NCBI GenBank assembly: GCA_002840535.1
Contig: PHBH01000020.1
Location: 29,587 to 93,586 of the forward strand
Direction of reading: 5' to 3'
DNA from: Deltaproteobacteria bacterium HGW-Deltaproteobacteria-15
Lineage (GTDB): Bacteria > Desulfobacterota > DSM-4660 > Desulfatiglandales > HGW-15
DNA length: 64,000 bases
Positions 1-8,569 of the stretch are shown here, piece by piece (the first letter of the stretch is position 1; every line of letters starts with the position of its first letter). Under the pieces are notes generated by a model that did no database searches, was not told the DNA's origin, and saw only the letters and a list, made by a program, of their open reading frames with translations. A program made the position numbers and the translations under genes.

Positions 1-345
1 TACACCGCCGATACCTACACAGCGATCAAAGATGCCATCGTACCCGTGATCGAGAAGACGGGGACCCTCGATTCGGACAAACTCGTTGCCGCGCTGGAGG
101 AATACCCTCACAAAGTGCCTTCAGGTGTGGCTTCCTATCTGAAGGACGAAAAGGGAAGACACCTGCACGATCTGGCATGGGGCCCGGGTTTTCTCACCAG
201 CCTTGGAGTGCAGTGGCAGGACGGGAAACTTGTCGGAGTGTGGCCCAACAAGTGGAAAGCCGCCGAGAACGCCCCGGAGATCACGTACAAGGGCATTGTT
301 CCTTACAAAATCGCCCCCTGGATCATCGAAAAATACAAGAAGTAA
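1..345 (+). CDS. ABC transporter substrate-binding protein, C-terminal part (branched-chain amino acid type)
   Basis: The frame is open from the first base and stops at 343-345, so only the last 114 residues are present. The tail (GVWPNKWKAAENAP, then KGIVPYKIAPW) looks like the C-terminal lobe of a periplasmic type I binding protein of the LivK/Peripla_BP_6 kind, which captures amino acids or other small organic acids outside the inner membrane. The neighbours support this: two LivH/LivM-type permeases and two LivG/LivF-type ATPases follow on the same strand. The ligand cannot be told from this piece. An acyl-CoA ligase in the same gene run suggests a carboxylic acid rather than an amino acid, but that is inference. 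Confidence 0.8.
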   Translation, partial: YTADTYTAIKDAIVPVIEKTGTLDSDKLVAALEEYPHKVPSGVASYLKDEKGRHLHDLAWGPGFLTSLGVQWQDGKLVGVWPNKWKAAENAPEITYKGIVPYKIAPWIIEKYKK

Positions 346-520
346 GCGGGCTCCAGAGGCTCCGGGGTTCAAAGGTTCAGGGATTGCCTGAACGAATGGA
401 CCCCGAGCCTTGTGCACCGGCTATGGATCATTCTTGTCGTTCCTGATTTGTCGTTTTCCAGTCTGAGCCTTGAAACCTGATGTTGAACCTTGAATCTCCG
501 AACGCGCACCATGAGGCTGT

Positions 521-1390
521 ATGATCGTAGACATCATAATCAGCGGTCTGATAAGCGGCAGCGTCTATGCCCTGCTTGCAATTGGATTTTCAATGATCTT
601 CGGCGTGGCCCGCATCGTGAATATAGCCCACACCGGGTTTTACATGCTTGCCGCTTACTGCATTTACTTCGTCACTCAGAAGCTCGGATTCCACTCCATC
701 TACGGTATGCTTGTGGCCCTCATTCTGATCACACTTCTCGGGCTGCTCACGTATAAGATCTTCATCGATCCTATTCGTGAGCATGAGGCTGCGGTGCTGA
801 TCGGAACCATTGCCCTTGCAATCGCCATGCAGGAGGTCATGCTCCTGATCTTCTCAGGCGACTACCTGAGTGTGCCTTCCCTGATCAAGGGGTACTTCTC
901 ACTGCTTGGGGTGAAGATCTTCTACCAGCAGCTCATCACCTTCGGCATGGTTTTGATTATTCTATTCGCTCTCTGGGTCCTGCTCATGAAAACAAGACTC
1001 GGGCTGGCGATTCGTTCCACTGCCGAAGACAGGGAAGTGGCCAATCTCATGGGCATGAATGAGAGCCGCGTCGCGATGATCAGCATGGGCATCTCCGTTG
1101 CGCTGGCGGCCGTCACGGGCGCGGTGATCGTGCCCCTGACCATTCTCACCCCGTTTATGTGGATGCACCCTCTCATCATGATGATGGCGGCGGTGGTCCT
1201 TGGAGGCATGGGAAGCATAAAGGGGAGCTTTGCCGGGGCCTATATCCTGGGTTTCGCGGAATCGATGGTCGTTTTCATGATACCCAAAGGCGCCTTTCTG
1301 AAAGGCTCCGTGGCCCTGTCAATCATGATCCTTGTCCTGCTGATCCGGCCGGCGGGACTCTTCGGCGTCTCCTTTGAGGAAGAGAGGTAG
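521..1390 (+). CDS. livH: Branched-chain amino acid type ABC transporter permease, LivH family
   Basis: A 289-residue, strongly hydrophobic protein with about eight membrane segments. It starts like LivH proteins (SGLISGSVYALLAIGFSMIF, residues about 7-26) and has the family stretch VVLGGMGSIKGSFAGAYILG near residues 225-244, which belongs to the EAA-type loop that contacts the ATPases. In the family it forms one half of the inner-membrane channel with LivM. The start at 521 has an AGG-containing ribosome site at 511-514. It lies 5 bases before the LivM gene, so the two are surely co-transcribed. The 175-base gap before it contains TTGAA/CCTTGAA-like repeats only. Confidence 0.9.
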   Translation: MIVDIIISGLISGSVYALLAIGFSMIFGVARIVNIAHTGFYMLAAYCIYFVTQKLGFHSIYGMLVALILITLLGLLTYKIFIDPIREHEAAVLIGTIALAIAMQEVMLLIFSGDYLSVPSLIKGYFSLLGVKIFYQQLITFGMVLIILFALWVLLMKTRLGLAIRSTAEDREVANLMGMNESRVAMISMGISVALAAVTGAVIVPLTILTPFMWMHPLIMMMAAVVLGGMGSIKGSFAGAYILGFAESMVVFMIPKGAFLKGSVALSIMILVLLIRPAGLFGVSFEEER

Positions 1391-1395
1391 CGAAT

Positions 1396-2436
1396 ATGGG
1401 GCTCGCGTCCTACCATGTGAGAAAAGGGTATACGGTTTTCAGAAACGAGATCCTTGTGCTGCCCAGTCGGGTCATCCTTTCTCTTTTCGTGATCGGGCTG
1501 CTGACCTTGCCTCTTTTTACACATGACCCCTATCTCCTTCGAATCCTGATTCTCACCAGCATTTTCGCTATTCTCGCGGCAAGCTGGGATCTTCTTTCCG
1601 GGTACACCGGGCAGATCAATTTCGGTCACGCGCTTTTTTTCGGTGTGGGCGCCTATTCCGCTGCCATGTTGAACCTCCACGCGCACATACCACCCTGGGG
1701 CAGTATTCCTCTTGGGGCCGTTGCCGCGGTACTGACAGGCCTCATCATCGGGATTCCCTGCCTGAGGCTCAAGGGCACCTACCTGGCACTGACCACCCTG
1801 GCCTTTCCAATCATTCTGATGGGCATCATCTTCGCCCTTCCGGGTTTCACCGGCGGGGAACTGGGAGTCTCCGGGCTTCAGCGCCTCTCCAACTCCCGAG
1901 TTCACGATTATTACATCACCTCAATCCTCATGCTCGTCCTCTGCACCGTCATGTGGAAGATCACCGACTCCAATACGGGGATCATCTTCCATGCCATCCG
2001 GGAGGATGAACTTGCCGTGAGGACCGCCGGCATCAACACCACGCGTTACAAACTTCTGGCCTTTAGCCTCAGCGGGTTCTTTGCCGGGATTTCCGGGGGC
2101 CTTTATGCACATTTCATGAGGATCGCAGGACCGTCTACGCTTGAAGTCTCCATGTCTTTTACCGTGGTGATATGGGCGATATTCGGCGGCGTGGTCACGA
2201 TATATGGTCCCGTGGGCGCAGTCTTCGTCCTGTTTCCGCTTCTGGAGTTCTTCCGCTTCTGGCCGGAATATCGCACCCTCCTCTTTGCGGCGGTGATCCT
2301 GCTCATTTTGTTGTACATGCCGGAGGGACTGCTGCCCTGGGTGCGCGACAAGATTGAAACCGAGTGTCCCAGGTGCAAGATTCGGAATGTAGCGACCCGG
2401 AAAACCTGCCGGATCTGCACGGCACCGTTGGATTAG
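1396..2436 (+). CDS. livM: ABC transporter permease, LivM family, with C-terminal zinc-ribbon extension
   Basis: 346 residues. The body is a normal LivM permease with about eight to nine membrane segments: SWDLLSGYTGQINFGHALFF around residues 55-74 is the family hallmark, and GVVTIYGPVGAV lies further on. The last 26 residues are unusual. After the final membrane helix and the usual end (LLPWVRDKIE) comes ECPRCKIRN...KTCRICTAPLD, a CxxC-x10-CxxC pattern typical of small zinc ribbons. LivM proteins normally end without this. The ribbon would be cytoplasmic if the topology is standard. There is no sign of a frameshift. The permease call is firm; the role of the ribbon is unknown. Confidence 0.9.
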   Translation: MGLASYHVRKGYTVFRNEILVLPSRVILSLFVIGLLTLPLFTHDPYLLRILILTSIFAILAASWDLLSGYTGQINFGHALFFGVGAYSAAMLNLHAHIPPWGSIPLGAVAAVLTGLIIGIPCLRLKGTYLALTTLAFPIILMGIIFALPGFTGGELGVSGLQRLSNSRVHDYYITSILMLVLCTVMWKITDSNTGIIFHAIREDELAVRTAGINTTRYKLLAFSLSGFFAGISGGLYAHFMRIAGPSTLEVSMSFTVVIWAIFGGVVTIYGPVGAVFVLFPLLEFFRFWPEYRTLLFAAVILLILLYMPEGLLPWVRDKIETECPRCKIRNVATRKTCRICTAPLD

Positions 2437-2439
2437 AGT

Positions 2440-2620
2440 TCGAAAGTGTTCAGTGTTCAGCGTTCAGAGTTCAAGAGAGAAGTAATTAGATTTTTCATCA
2501 ACGCTGAACCATGACCACTGACACTGGAGTTAAAGACAAGGTGTTCAGCGCTCAGATTCGAAAAGAGAAGTAATCACCTTTTTTTACTGAACGCTGAACG
2601 CTGAACCACTGAACACTAGC
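2440..2620. repeat. Phrase-like repeats built on GTTCAG / CTGAAC
   Basis: The gap between livM and the acyl-CoA ligase is made almost wholly of variants of GTTCAGTGTTCAGCGTTCAG and its complement TGAACGCTGAACCACTGAAC. Direct and inverted copies alternate, so the transcript could fold into a hairpin. No open frame or clear promoter is visible. The ligase ribosome site (GAGGAG, 2629-2634) lies just beyond. Confidence 0.7.
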
Positions 2621-2638
2621 ATCTGAAGCGAGGAGATC

Positions 2639-4345
2639 ATGAGTTCAAAAGAAGCCTACTTTTCAAAGCCCTGGTTGAAGTTCTACCCCGAAGGTGTGCC
2701 CGAAGAGGTGGAGATTCCGAATATCTCGGTGCCGGCGTTGTTCGATCGGATCGCAGCGAAGTACGGCCGGAGAAACGCCCTCATCTTTTACGGGAACAAG
2801 ATCACCTACGAAAAGCTGAAGGAGCTCGCGGACCGCTTCGCCACGGGTCTTTCACGATTGGGTGTAAGAAAGGGGGACACGGTCTCCCTTTACCTCCTCA
2901 ATTGTCCGCAATACGTGATCGCCTACTTTGCCGCATTGAAGCTCGGGGCAAAGATCACGCCCATCAGCCCGGTGTACACGAGCCAGGAGATCAGGCACCA
3001 GCTCCAGGATAGCGATGCGAAAACCGTCATATGCGAAGACATTCTTTACGACAACGTGGAGAAGGCGGGCGTGCCCCTGGAGAATATTATTCTGACCAGC
3101 ATCAGCGATTATCTTCCGCCCATCAAACGCATCTTCGGCAAGCGAGCCCTTGCCAGGGCTTACGAAGGTTTGGCTGCCCCTTCCCAGGCCGAGATGAAAC
3201 AGGCGGGGCTGCATAGCTTCCAGGAAATGATCAAGAGCAATCCGCCTCAGCCGCCTCAGGTCTCGATAGATCCTGCAACCGACATCGCGGCGTTGCCTTA
3301 CACGGGAGGGACCACCGGCCTTCCAAAGGCGGCCATTCTAACCCACCGCAATATGGTGGCTCTCCAGGCCCAGATTCTGGCGTTCTGGCCTCTCTTTGAG
3401 GAGGGAAAGGAGACCGGCATCGCCTTTCTGCCTTTCTTTCATATTTATGGACAGGTAGTGGTCATGCTCAGCGGCCTTTCCATGGGGGCCACGCTGGTGC
3501 TCTTCACCACGCCGGATCTGGATGAGATCCTCTCTGCGATGGAGCGTTATCAGGCGTCCGGTTTTTACGGCGTTCCTACGCTGTTTGAATACCTCAAAGA
3601 GTATGAAAAGACCGATCGCGTAAATTGGAAACGGCTGAAGTTGATTGCCTGCGGTGCGGATACCCTTCATGATTCCACCGTCAGGGAATGGGAGAGGAGA
3701 ACGGGCTCAAAAATCCTGGAGGGCTACGGCATGACCGAGACAACGGCGGTCAGTCACGCCACACCCTATCACAGACCCAAGGCAGGATCATTCGGCGTGC
3801 CTATTCCCGGCGTTACCGCTGCCATTGTGGATGTGATCGGCACGGACTTCCTGCCCCAGGGGGAAGTAGGAGAACTGGTGCTCAGCGGACCCAACATTAT
3901 GCAGGGATACTGGAAACGGTCCGAAGAGACCCGGGAGTCCATCATCGAGATGGAAGGGATGAAATGGCTCAGGACCGGAGACCTCGTGAAGATGGACGAA
4001 GAGGGATACTTTCACTTCTTCGACCGCAAGAGGGATCTCATCAAGTACAAAGGATATTCAGTTTTTGCAAGACACGTGGAGGAGGTCCTCTACAGCCATC
4101 CCCAGGTCAAGGCGGCCGGCGTGGTGGGCATACCCGATCCATCGGTAGGCCAGTTCATCAAGGCGTATGTCGTGCTGCAGAGTGAAGCCAGGGGCAAGAT
4201 ATCCGAAGAGGACCTGATGGAGTTCTGCCGGAAGAACCTTGCCCACTACAAGATCCCGAAAATCATCGAGTTCCGCGGTGAGCTGCCCAAGACCGATGTT
4301 GGGAAGGTCTCCAGGCGGGAACTCAGAGAAGAGCAAGAAGGCTGA
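2639..4345 (+). CDS. Acyl-CoA ligase (AMP-forming, long-chain type)
   Basis: 568 residues, normal length for the ANL superfamily. It activates a carboxylic acid with ATP to an acyl-adenylate and then to the CoA thioester. Visible motifs: the phosphate-binding loop YTGGTTGLPKAAILTH (about 221-236), the GYGMTETT core (about 361-368), RTGDLVKMDEEGYF followed by DRKRDLIKYKG, and the C-terminal catalytic lysine in KTDVGKVSRREL (about 552-563). GAGGAG precedes the ATG. It sits inside the liv run, 1 base before livG, so uptake and activation are linked. Substrate class (medium/long-chain or aryl acid) cannot be read from the sequence. Confidence 0.9.
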   Translation: MSSKEAYFSKPWLKFYPEGVPEEVEIPNISVPALFDRIAAKYGRRNALIFYGNKITYEKLKELADRFATGLSRLGVRKGDTVSLYLLNCPQYVIAYFAALKLGAKITPISPVYTSQEIRHQLQDSDAKTVICEDILYDNVEKAGVPLENIILTSISDYLPPIKRIFGKRALARAYEGLAAPSQAEMKQAGLHSFQEMIKSNPPQPPQVSIDPATDIAALPYTGGTTGLPKAAILTHRNMVALQAQILAFWPLFEEGKETGIAFLPFFHIYGQVVVMLSGLSMGATLVLFTTPDLDEILSAMERYQASGFYGVPTLFEYLKEYEKTDRVNWKRLKLIACGADTLHDSTVREWERRTGSKILEGYGMTETTAVSHATPYHRPKAGSFGVPIPGVTAAIVDVIGTDFLPQGEVGELVLSGPNIMQGYWKRSEETRESIIEMEGMKWLRTGDLVKMDEEGYFHFFDRKRDLIKYKGYSVFARHVEEVLYSHPQVKAAGVVGIPDPSVGQFIKAYVVLQSEARGKISEEDLMEFCRKNLAHYKIPKIIEFRGELPKTDVGKVSRRELREEQEG

Positions 4346-4346
4346 T

Positions 4347-5114
4347 ATGACCCAACCCTTCCTGGAAGTCGAAAAGCTTCGAAAGAGATTTGGAGGTCTC
4401 ACCGCGATCCACAATGTGAGCTTTTCCATGAGACGCGACGAGATCCTCGGATTGATCGGCCCCAACGGCGCAGGCAAGAGCACGCTCTTGCGTCTCATCA
4501 CATCCATCCTGAAGCCGGACAGCGGCTATATCCATTTCAAGGGAAAGGATATCGTCGGTCTGAAGACCTGGGACATCGTCAACCAGGGAATTGCCTGCAC
4601 CTTTCAGAACATGAGACCCTTCCGGCGGCTGCCCATAATCGCCAATGTGATGGTCTCCTGTCTCTGTCCAAGAGCAATGAAAAGGGGGGAATGGGTCAAG
4701 AAGATCGAGGCAAAGGCCATGGACGCTCTCGAGTTCGCAGGAATCTCGGATATGGCCCTCGAGAAGGCCTCCACCCTGTCCCAGGGCGATCTGAAGCGGC
4801 TTGAAGTTGCAAGGGCCATTGCCACGGAGCCGGAGCTCCTGCTCCTGGACGAGCCCTTTGGAGGCCTCAGTCCGGCTGAAACCGACTTGATGGCCAAATC
4901 TGTCAAGAGGCTGCACAAGGGCGGGCGTTTCGGAAGGCTGCACTCGGAGGGCCCGGCCATGATCATTGTGGAACACAAGCTGCAGCAGCTCATGAAGATC
5001 GTAGACCGGATCATCGTGCTCAATTTCGGAACCATCATTGCCGACGGAAAGCCTCAGGAGGTCGTGACCCATCCGAAGGTCATCGAGGCTTATCTCGGCG
5101 AAGAGGAGACCTGA
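4347..5114 (+). CDS. livG: ABC transporter ATP-binding protein, LivG family
   Basis: 255 residues from the ATG at 4347, which follows the ligase stop by one base. A longer in-frame reading from 4239 would overlap the ligase and has no support. Walker A is GPNGAGKST (38-46), the signature stretch is LSQGDLKRLEVARA, and Walker B is LLLLDEPFGGLSP. The D-loop/H-loop part ends with IIVEHKLQQLMKIVDRIIVL. LivG usually has LSGG; here LSQGD. A few extra residues (RFGRLHSEG) lie before the H-loop strand. It energises the LivHM channel together with LivF. Confidence 0.9.
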   Translation: MTQPFLEVEKLRKRFGGLTAIHNVSFSMRRDEILGLIGPNGAGKSTLLRLITSILKPDSGYIHFKGKDIVGLKTWDIVNQGIACTFQNMRPFRRLPIIANVMVSCLCPRAMKRGEWVKKIEAKAMDALEFAGISDMALEKASTLSQGDLKRLEVARAIATEPELLLLDEPFGGLSPAETDLMAKSVKRLHKGGRFGRLHSEGPAMIIVEHKLQQLMKIVDRIIVLNFGTIIADGKPQEVVTHPKVIEAYLGEEET

Positions 5115-5115
5115 T

Positions 5116-5865
5116 TTGCTGCTGGAAGTAACCCACCTGACCGTCAGTTATGATAAGGCCATGCTGCTCAACGATATCAGCCTGGCCGTAGACAGGGGCG
5201 AACTGGTAAGCCTGGTCGGCCCCAACGGCGCCGGTAAGTCCACAACGCTACGGGCGATCACAGGACTGGTTTCCTGGGAGAAACGCATCAAGAGACGCTC
5301 GGCAAAAGGGGACATCACCATCAAGGGGCAGGTCACCTTTGAAGGCGAGAGAATCGACCAGATCCCTGCACACCTCATCGTGAAGAGAGGGCTGATCCAT
5401 TGTCCGGAGAGAAGAAGGCCTTTCAGGGAGATGACGGTCATCGATAACCTGAAGGCGGGAGCCTATCTGGTAAACGACCGAACCAGGACAGAAGACAATC
5501 TGAAGACCGTCTACGACCTTTTTCCGGTTCTAAGAGCCCGATCAAAACAGATATCGGGGACGCTCTCCGGCGGAGAGCAGCAAATGCTGGCCATAGGGAG
5601 GGCAATCATGTCCCTGCCAAAGCTCCTGTGCATCGATGAGCCTTCCACCGGTTTGGCGCCGAAGCTCCGTTCAGAGGTATTTGCAAAGATCAGGGAGGTC
5701 AATGGACTCGGAATCACGGTGCTCCTTGTGGAACAGGAAGTGAGCATGGTTTTCAAGATGGCCTCGCGAAACTATGTGCTCTCTTCCGGTAAGATCATTG
5801 CAGAAGGAAGGGGCGAAGAACTGCTTCAGAATGAGGTGATCCGAAAAACTTATCTAGGACTATAG
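5116..5865 (+). CDS. livF: ABC transporter ATP-binding protein, LivF family
   Basis: 249 residues, starting at TTG (5116-5118), two bases after the livG stop codon begins to clear, with AGGAG at 5104-5108 as ribosome site. Walker A is GPNGAGKST (35-43), the signature is LSGGEQQM, and Walker B is LLCIDEPSTGLAP. Compared with typical LivF there is a short charged insert after the Walker A helix (KRIKRRSAKGD). It is the second ATPase of the transporter and the last gene of the plus-strand run; a strong hairpin follows at 5900-5939. Confidence 0.9.
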   Translation: MLLEVTHLTVSYDKAMLLNDISLAVDRGELVSLVGPNGAGKSTTLRAITGLVSWEKRIKRRSAKGDITIKGQVTFEGERIDQIPAHLIVKRGLIHCPERRRPFREMTVIDNLKAGAYLVNDRTRTEDNLKTVYDLFPVLRARSKQISGTLSGGEQQMLAIGRAIMSLPKLLCIDEPSTGLAPKLRSEVFAKIREVNGLGITVLLVEQEVSMVFKMASRNYVLSSGKIIAEGRGEELLQNEVIRKTYLGL

Positions 5866-5976
5866 AACCGCGAAGGCGCGAAGAAATGCGCAAGATTTTG
5901 TTTTTCATCTTCCGGAACTCTTTCCGGAAGATGAAAAACCAAATTTCTCTCTTGGCGTACTTGGCGTCTTGGCGGT
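5866..5976. repeat. Hairpin element between convergent genes
   Basis: A perfect 16-base inverted repeat (GTTTTTCATCTTCCGG at 5900-5915, complement at 5924-5939, 8-base loop) is flanked by a GCGAAGGCGCGAAG-type phrase on the left and a TTGGCGTACTTGGCGTCTTG phrase on the right, which are themselves roughly complementary. It lies between the ends of livF (+) and the OYE gene (-), where it could stop transcription from both sides. Confidence 0.7.
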
Positions 5977-7089
5977 TTAAGTACTTTTTTCCTTTTTGGG
6001 CCCGTAGCACGCCAGCGGTTTCGCTTCCAGAAGCGCTTCCATGCAACGATTGCATGACACGCAGGTAGACGGGCTGCGGTCGCCTCTCTGCCAGCGAGAG
6101 ATGAGATCGGGCTCTCGTATGAGGGGACGACTCAGGGAAACCAAATCCGCCTCCTCTTTTTGAACAATCTCCTCTGCCGTCTCAAAGGATCTCACTCCGC
6201 CTACCATGATTACCGGGACATTCACCCTCTTTCTGATTTCACGGCACCAGTGCCTGTAATAGGCCTCACGATCGGGTCGGGTGATCCCGGCGCGATATTC
6301 GGTTTGATCATAGAGTCGCCCCCGCAATCCCAGGCTGACCTCGATCGAGTCCAGACCATCCTTAGCCAGGATTTCCGCTGCCGCAACCCCTTCCCGGAAT
6401 TCCAATCCACCGGCAAAACCATCTTCCACCCCCAACTTCATGAGCAAGGGATAGTCCTCTCCCACCCTCTTGCGAATGGTCCGAACTATTTCCCTATGCA
6501 GGCGAAGCCGGTTTTCCAAGCCGCCGCCCCATTGGTCTTCCCGGCGATTGGTGAACGGTGAGAGAAACTGGCTCAACAAGTACGCGTGAGCCCCATGGAT
6601 CTGCACGGCATCGAAGCCGGCATCCCTGGCCCTCGATGCGCCATCTCCGAATGCCTCGATCACTTCAAGGATTTCATCCTCGTTCATCCCCCGGTGGGGA
6701 CCGTCGAAAAAGGGGTCTTCAGCCAAAAGGGATGGCGCAAGAGCGGGCTGTTTACGATAAATCCTGCCCTTTTCCCGGCCTGCATGGAAAAGTTGAACGG
6801 CAATCCTGGCGCCGAACCGGTGGACGCTCCGGGTGAGGGCGCTCCATCCTTCGATGTCATGATCATCGGCAATGGAGTTCTGAAAGGCCGAGATTCTGCC
6901 GGATGCGTGCACGTAGGAGATCCCGGTGACGATCAACCCCGCTCCGCCACGCGCGAGTCCTTCGTAGAGAGCGAACTGGCGATCGGATACGGATCCGTCT
7001 TTTTCAGCCAACCCGTCGTAGGTGGCTGAACGAACAAACCGGTTAGGGATCTCCATGCTCTTGATTCGAAATGGTTCGAACAGTGCCAT
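5977..7089 (-). CDS. NADH:flavin oxidoreductase, OYE family (2,4-dienoyl-CoA reductase-like N-terminal barrel)
   Basis: 370 residues from the ATG at 7089 (MALFEPF); an upstream in-frame start at 7161 would add a sequence derived from a repeat. The TIM barrel shows the family stretches NRFVRSATYDGLA, QLFHAGRE, HGAHAYLLSQFLSPFTNRR (FMN and substrate site) and MVGGVRS. Near the end is CVSCNRC-x11-C, a likely [4Fe-4S] motif as in 2,4-dienoyl-CoA reductases, but the C-terminal FAD/NAD(P)H domain of the classical 70-kDa enzymes is missing. An electron donor must therefore come from elsewhere. The neighbouring thiolase suggests reduction of an enoyl-CoA or a related activated double bond. Confidence 0.88.
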   Translation of the reverse strand: MALFEPFRIKSMEIPNRFVRSATYDGLAEKDGSVSDRQFALYEGLARGGAGLIVTGISYVHASGRISAFQNSIADDHDIEGWSALTRSVHRFGARIAVQLFHAGREKGRIYRKQPALAPSLLAEDPFFDGPHRGMNEDEILEVIEAFGDGASRARDAGFDAVQIHGAHAYLLSQFLSPFTNRREDQWGGGLENRLRLHREIVRTIRKRVGEDYPLLMKLGVEDGFAGGLEFREGVAAAEILAKDGLDSIEVSLGLRGRLYDQTEYRAGITRPDREAYYRHWCREIRKRVNVPVIMVGGVRSFETAEEIVQKEEADLVSLSRPLIREPDLISRWQRGDRSPSTCVSCNRCMEALLEAKPLACYGPKKEKST

Positions 7090-7110
7090 GGTATTGTCCT
7101 CAACCCTTCT

Positions 7111-7190
7111 GTAGGAGCAACCTCCCGGTTCCGATTCCTTACACTTCTCACACGATTCCACAGAGATCGCAAGCTGGAGCTTGCTCCTAC
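7111..7190. repeat. GTAGGAGC...GCTCCTAC palindromic repeat
   Basis: Outer arms GTAGGAGC (7111-7118) and GCTCCTAC (7183-7190) enclose an imperfect inverted core (AGATCGCAAGCTGGAGC). A sister element is at 27827-27887. The TAG stop codon of the thiolase (7189-7187) is formed by the GTAG of the right arm. Confidence 0.7.
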
Positions 7191-8383
7191 ACCCCCCTCA
7201 TCATGTTCTCCCATATCATCGAATATCCCTGCCCCCTTCCCACGCACATGGTGGCGAGGCCATAACGGGCACTGGGATTGTCTTTGCAAAGACCAAGGAT
7301 AAAACAGATCAGTCTGGGGCCTGAAGCAGCCAAAGGATGTCCAAAGGCCAATGCGCCGCCCCACCTGTTCACCCGAGGATCGTCTGCCTTCAGGCCCATG
7401 CGGTCCAGGAAGTACAAAGCCTGCACAGCGAATGCTTCGTTCATCTCGATGATATCCATATTGTCGATGGTCAATCCCGCCCTGGCCAGCGCTTTCCTGG
7501 TCGCCGGGACAGGGGCAATTCCCATAACGCGGGGATCCACTGCCGCCACCCCTGTGCTCACCCAACGCAATTTCGGCTCCATGCCGAGTTCCCGGGCCCT
7601 TTCCATGCTCATCAACAACACCGCACCGGCCCCGTCATTCAGACCGGAGGCATTTCCCGCCGTGACACGTCCGCCGGGGTCGCGAAAGATCGTCTTCAGT
7701 GCGGCGAGGCCCTCCATGGTGGTCCCCGGCCGGGGCTGCTGGTCCCTGTCCGCAAGCATTCGAGTGCCATCTCCCATCTCGATCTCTACAGGGACAATCA
7801 TATCCTTCATCTTGCCGGCCCTGATCGCCAGGTCGGCCTTCCTCTGGCAGGCTACAGCATATGCATCCGCCATCTCCTTGGTAAATTCGGGGCACCGGTC
7901 GTGAATATTTTCCGCAGTCCGGCCCATCACGAAGGCGGATTCGTCTCCCATCGCTTCGGCAGCCCTGGGATGGGAGTCACGCATGAACCCCATGGGCACA
8001 TGGCCCATGTGCTCCACGCCCCCGGCAATAAGGCAATCGGCCATGCCGGTTGCGATGGTTGTCACTGCGAATCCGACGGCCGTCAATCCACTGGCACACA
8101 TGCGATCAATCGAACATCCCGGGATATCCCATCCCCAGTCCGCCAGCATGGTAACCATCCTGCCAAGGGTCCCGCCTTGTTCCTTGACCTGATTGGTGAC
8201 TCCCCAGATGCTGTCTTCTATCATCTCCGGCTTCAACCCCGGATTGCGCTCCATCAGCGTCTTGAGCAGAGGAACGGCAAGATCCTCTGCCCTGGTTCTC
8301 CAGAACAGTCCTTTCTCTCCCGCCCTTCCAAAAGGTGTTCGAACCGCGTCCACGACGACTACATCATTGAGTTGCCTGCTCAT
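7187..8383 (-). CDS. Thiolase (acetyl-CoA acyltransferase)
   Basis: 398 residues, normal for thiolases. The nucleophilic cysteine is Cys96 in MCASG, the histidine motif is LAFGHPLAASG, and the second active-site cysteine is in CVGRGQG near the end; most thiolases have CxGGGxG, so one glycine is replaced by Arg. SGLNDGAGAVLLMS is also typical. GGAGGAG precedes the ATG. It would cleave 3-ketoacyl-CoA with CoA, or run in reverse. The OYE gene lies 97 bases downstream on the same strand. Expression probably starts in the divergent region shared with the first DUF362 gene. Confidence 0.92.
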   Translation of the reverse strand: MSRQLNDVVVVDAVRTPFGRAGEKGLFWRTRAEDLAVPLLKTLMERNPGLKPEMIEDSIWGVTNQVKEQGGTLGRMVTMLADWGWDIPGCSIDRMCASGLTAVGFAVTTIATGMADCLIAGGVEHMGHVPMGFMRDSHPRAAEAMGDESAFVMGRTAENIHDRCPEFTKEMADAYAVACQRKADLAIRAGKMKDMIVPVEIEMGDGTRMLADRDQQPRPGTTMEGLAALKTIFRDPGGRVTAGNASGLNDGAGAVLLMSMERARELGMEPKLRWVSTGVAAVDPRVMGIAPVPATRKALARAGLTIDNMDIIEMNEAFAVQALYFLDRMGLKADDPRVNRWGGALAFGHPLAASGPRLICFILGLCKDNPSARYGLATMCVGRGQGYSMIWENMMRGV

Positions 8384-8449
8384 GGATCTCCTCCTCTATG
8401 CAGGATTATCGCTGATCCTTACAAAGAAGACCGAATCCTGTCAAGATAA

Positions 8450-8467
8450 AGCGAACGAACGCTCGCT
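8450..8467. promoter_or_regulatory. Candidate operator (imperfect palindrome)
   Basis: AGCGAACGAACGCTCGCT is an imperfect dyad (14 of 18 positions symmetric) of the kind bound by TetR-family regulators of fatty-acid genes. It lies in the 186-base region between the divergent thiolase and DUF362 genes, just upstream of the candidate promoter. No TetR gene is in the window; the call rests on shape and place only. Confidence 0.35.
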
Positions 8468-8475
8468 TTTTGTGC

Positions 8476-8505
8476 TTGACACCTCCCGCTGCAATGACCT
8501 ACAAC
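8476..8505 (+). promoter_or_regulatory. Candidate sigma-70 promoter for the first DUF362 gene
   Basis: TTGACA at 8476-8481 matches the -35 consensus; an 18-base spacer leads to TACAAC at 8500-8505 (4 of 6). The gene start is at 8570 behind AAGGAGG (8558-8564). Confidence 0.4.
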
Positions 8506-8569
8506 CCTTTATCAGGTGGAACGTCGCTCAGCATTGCGTCGCTCGTTGTTTCGGTACAAGGAGGCGGTC

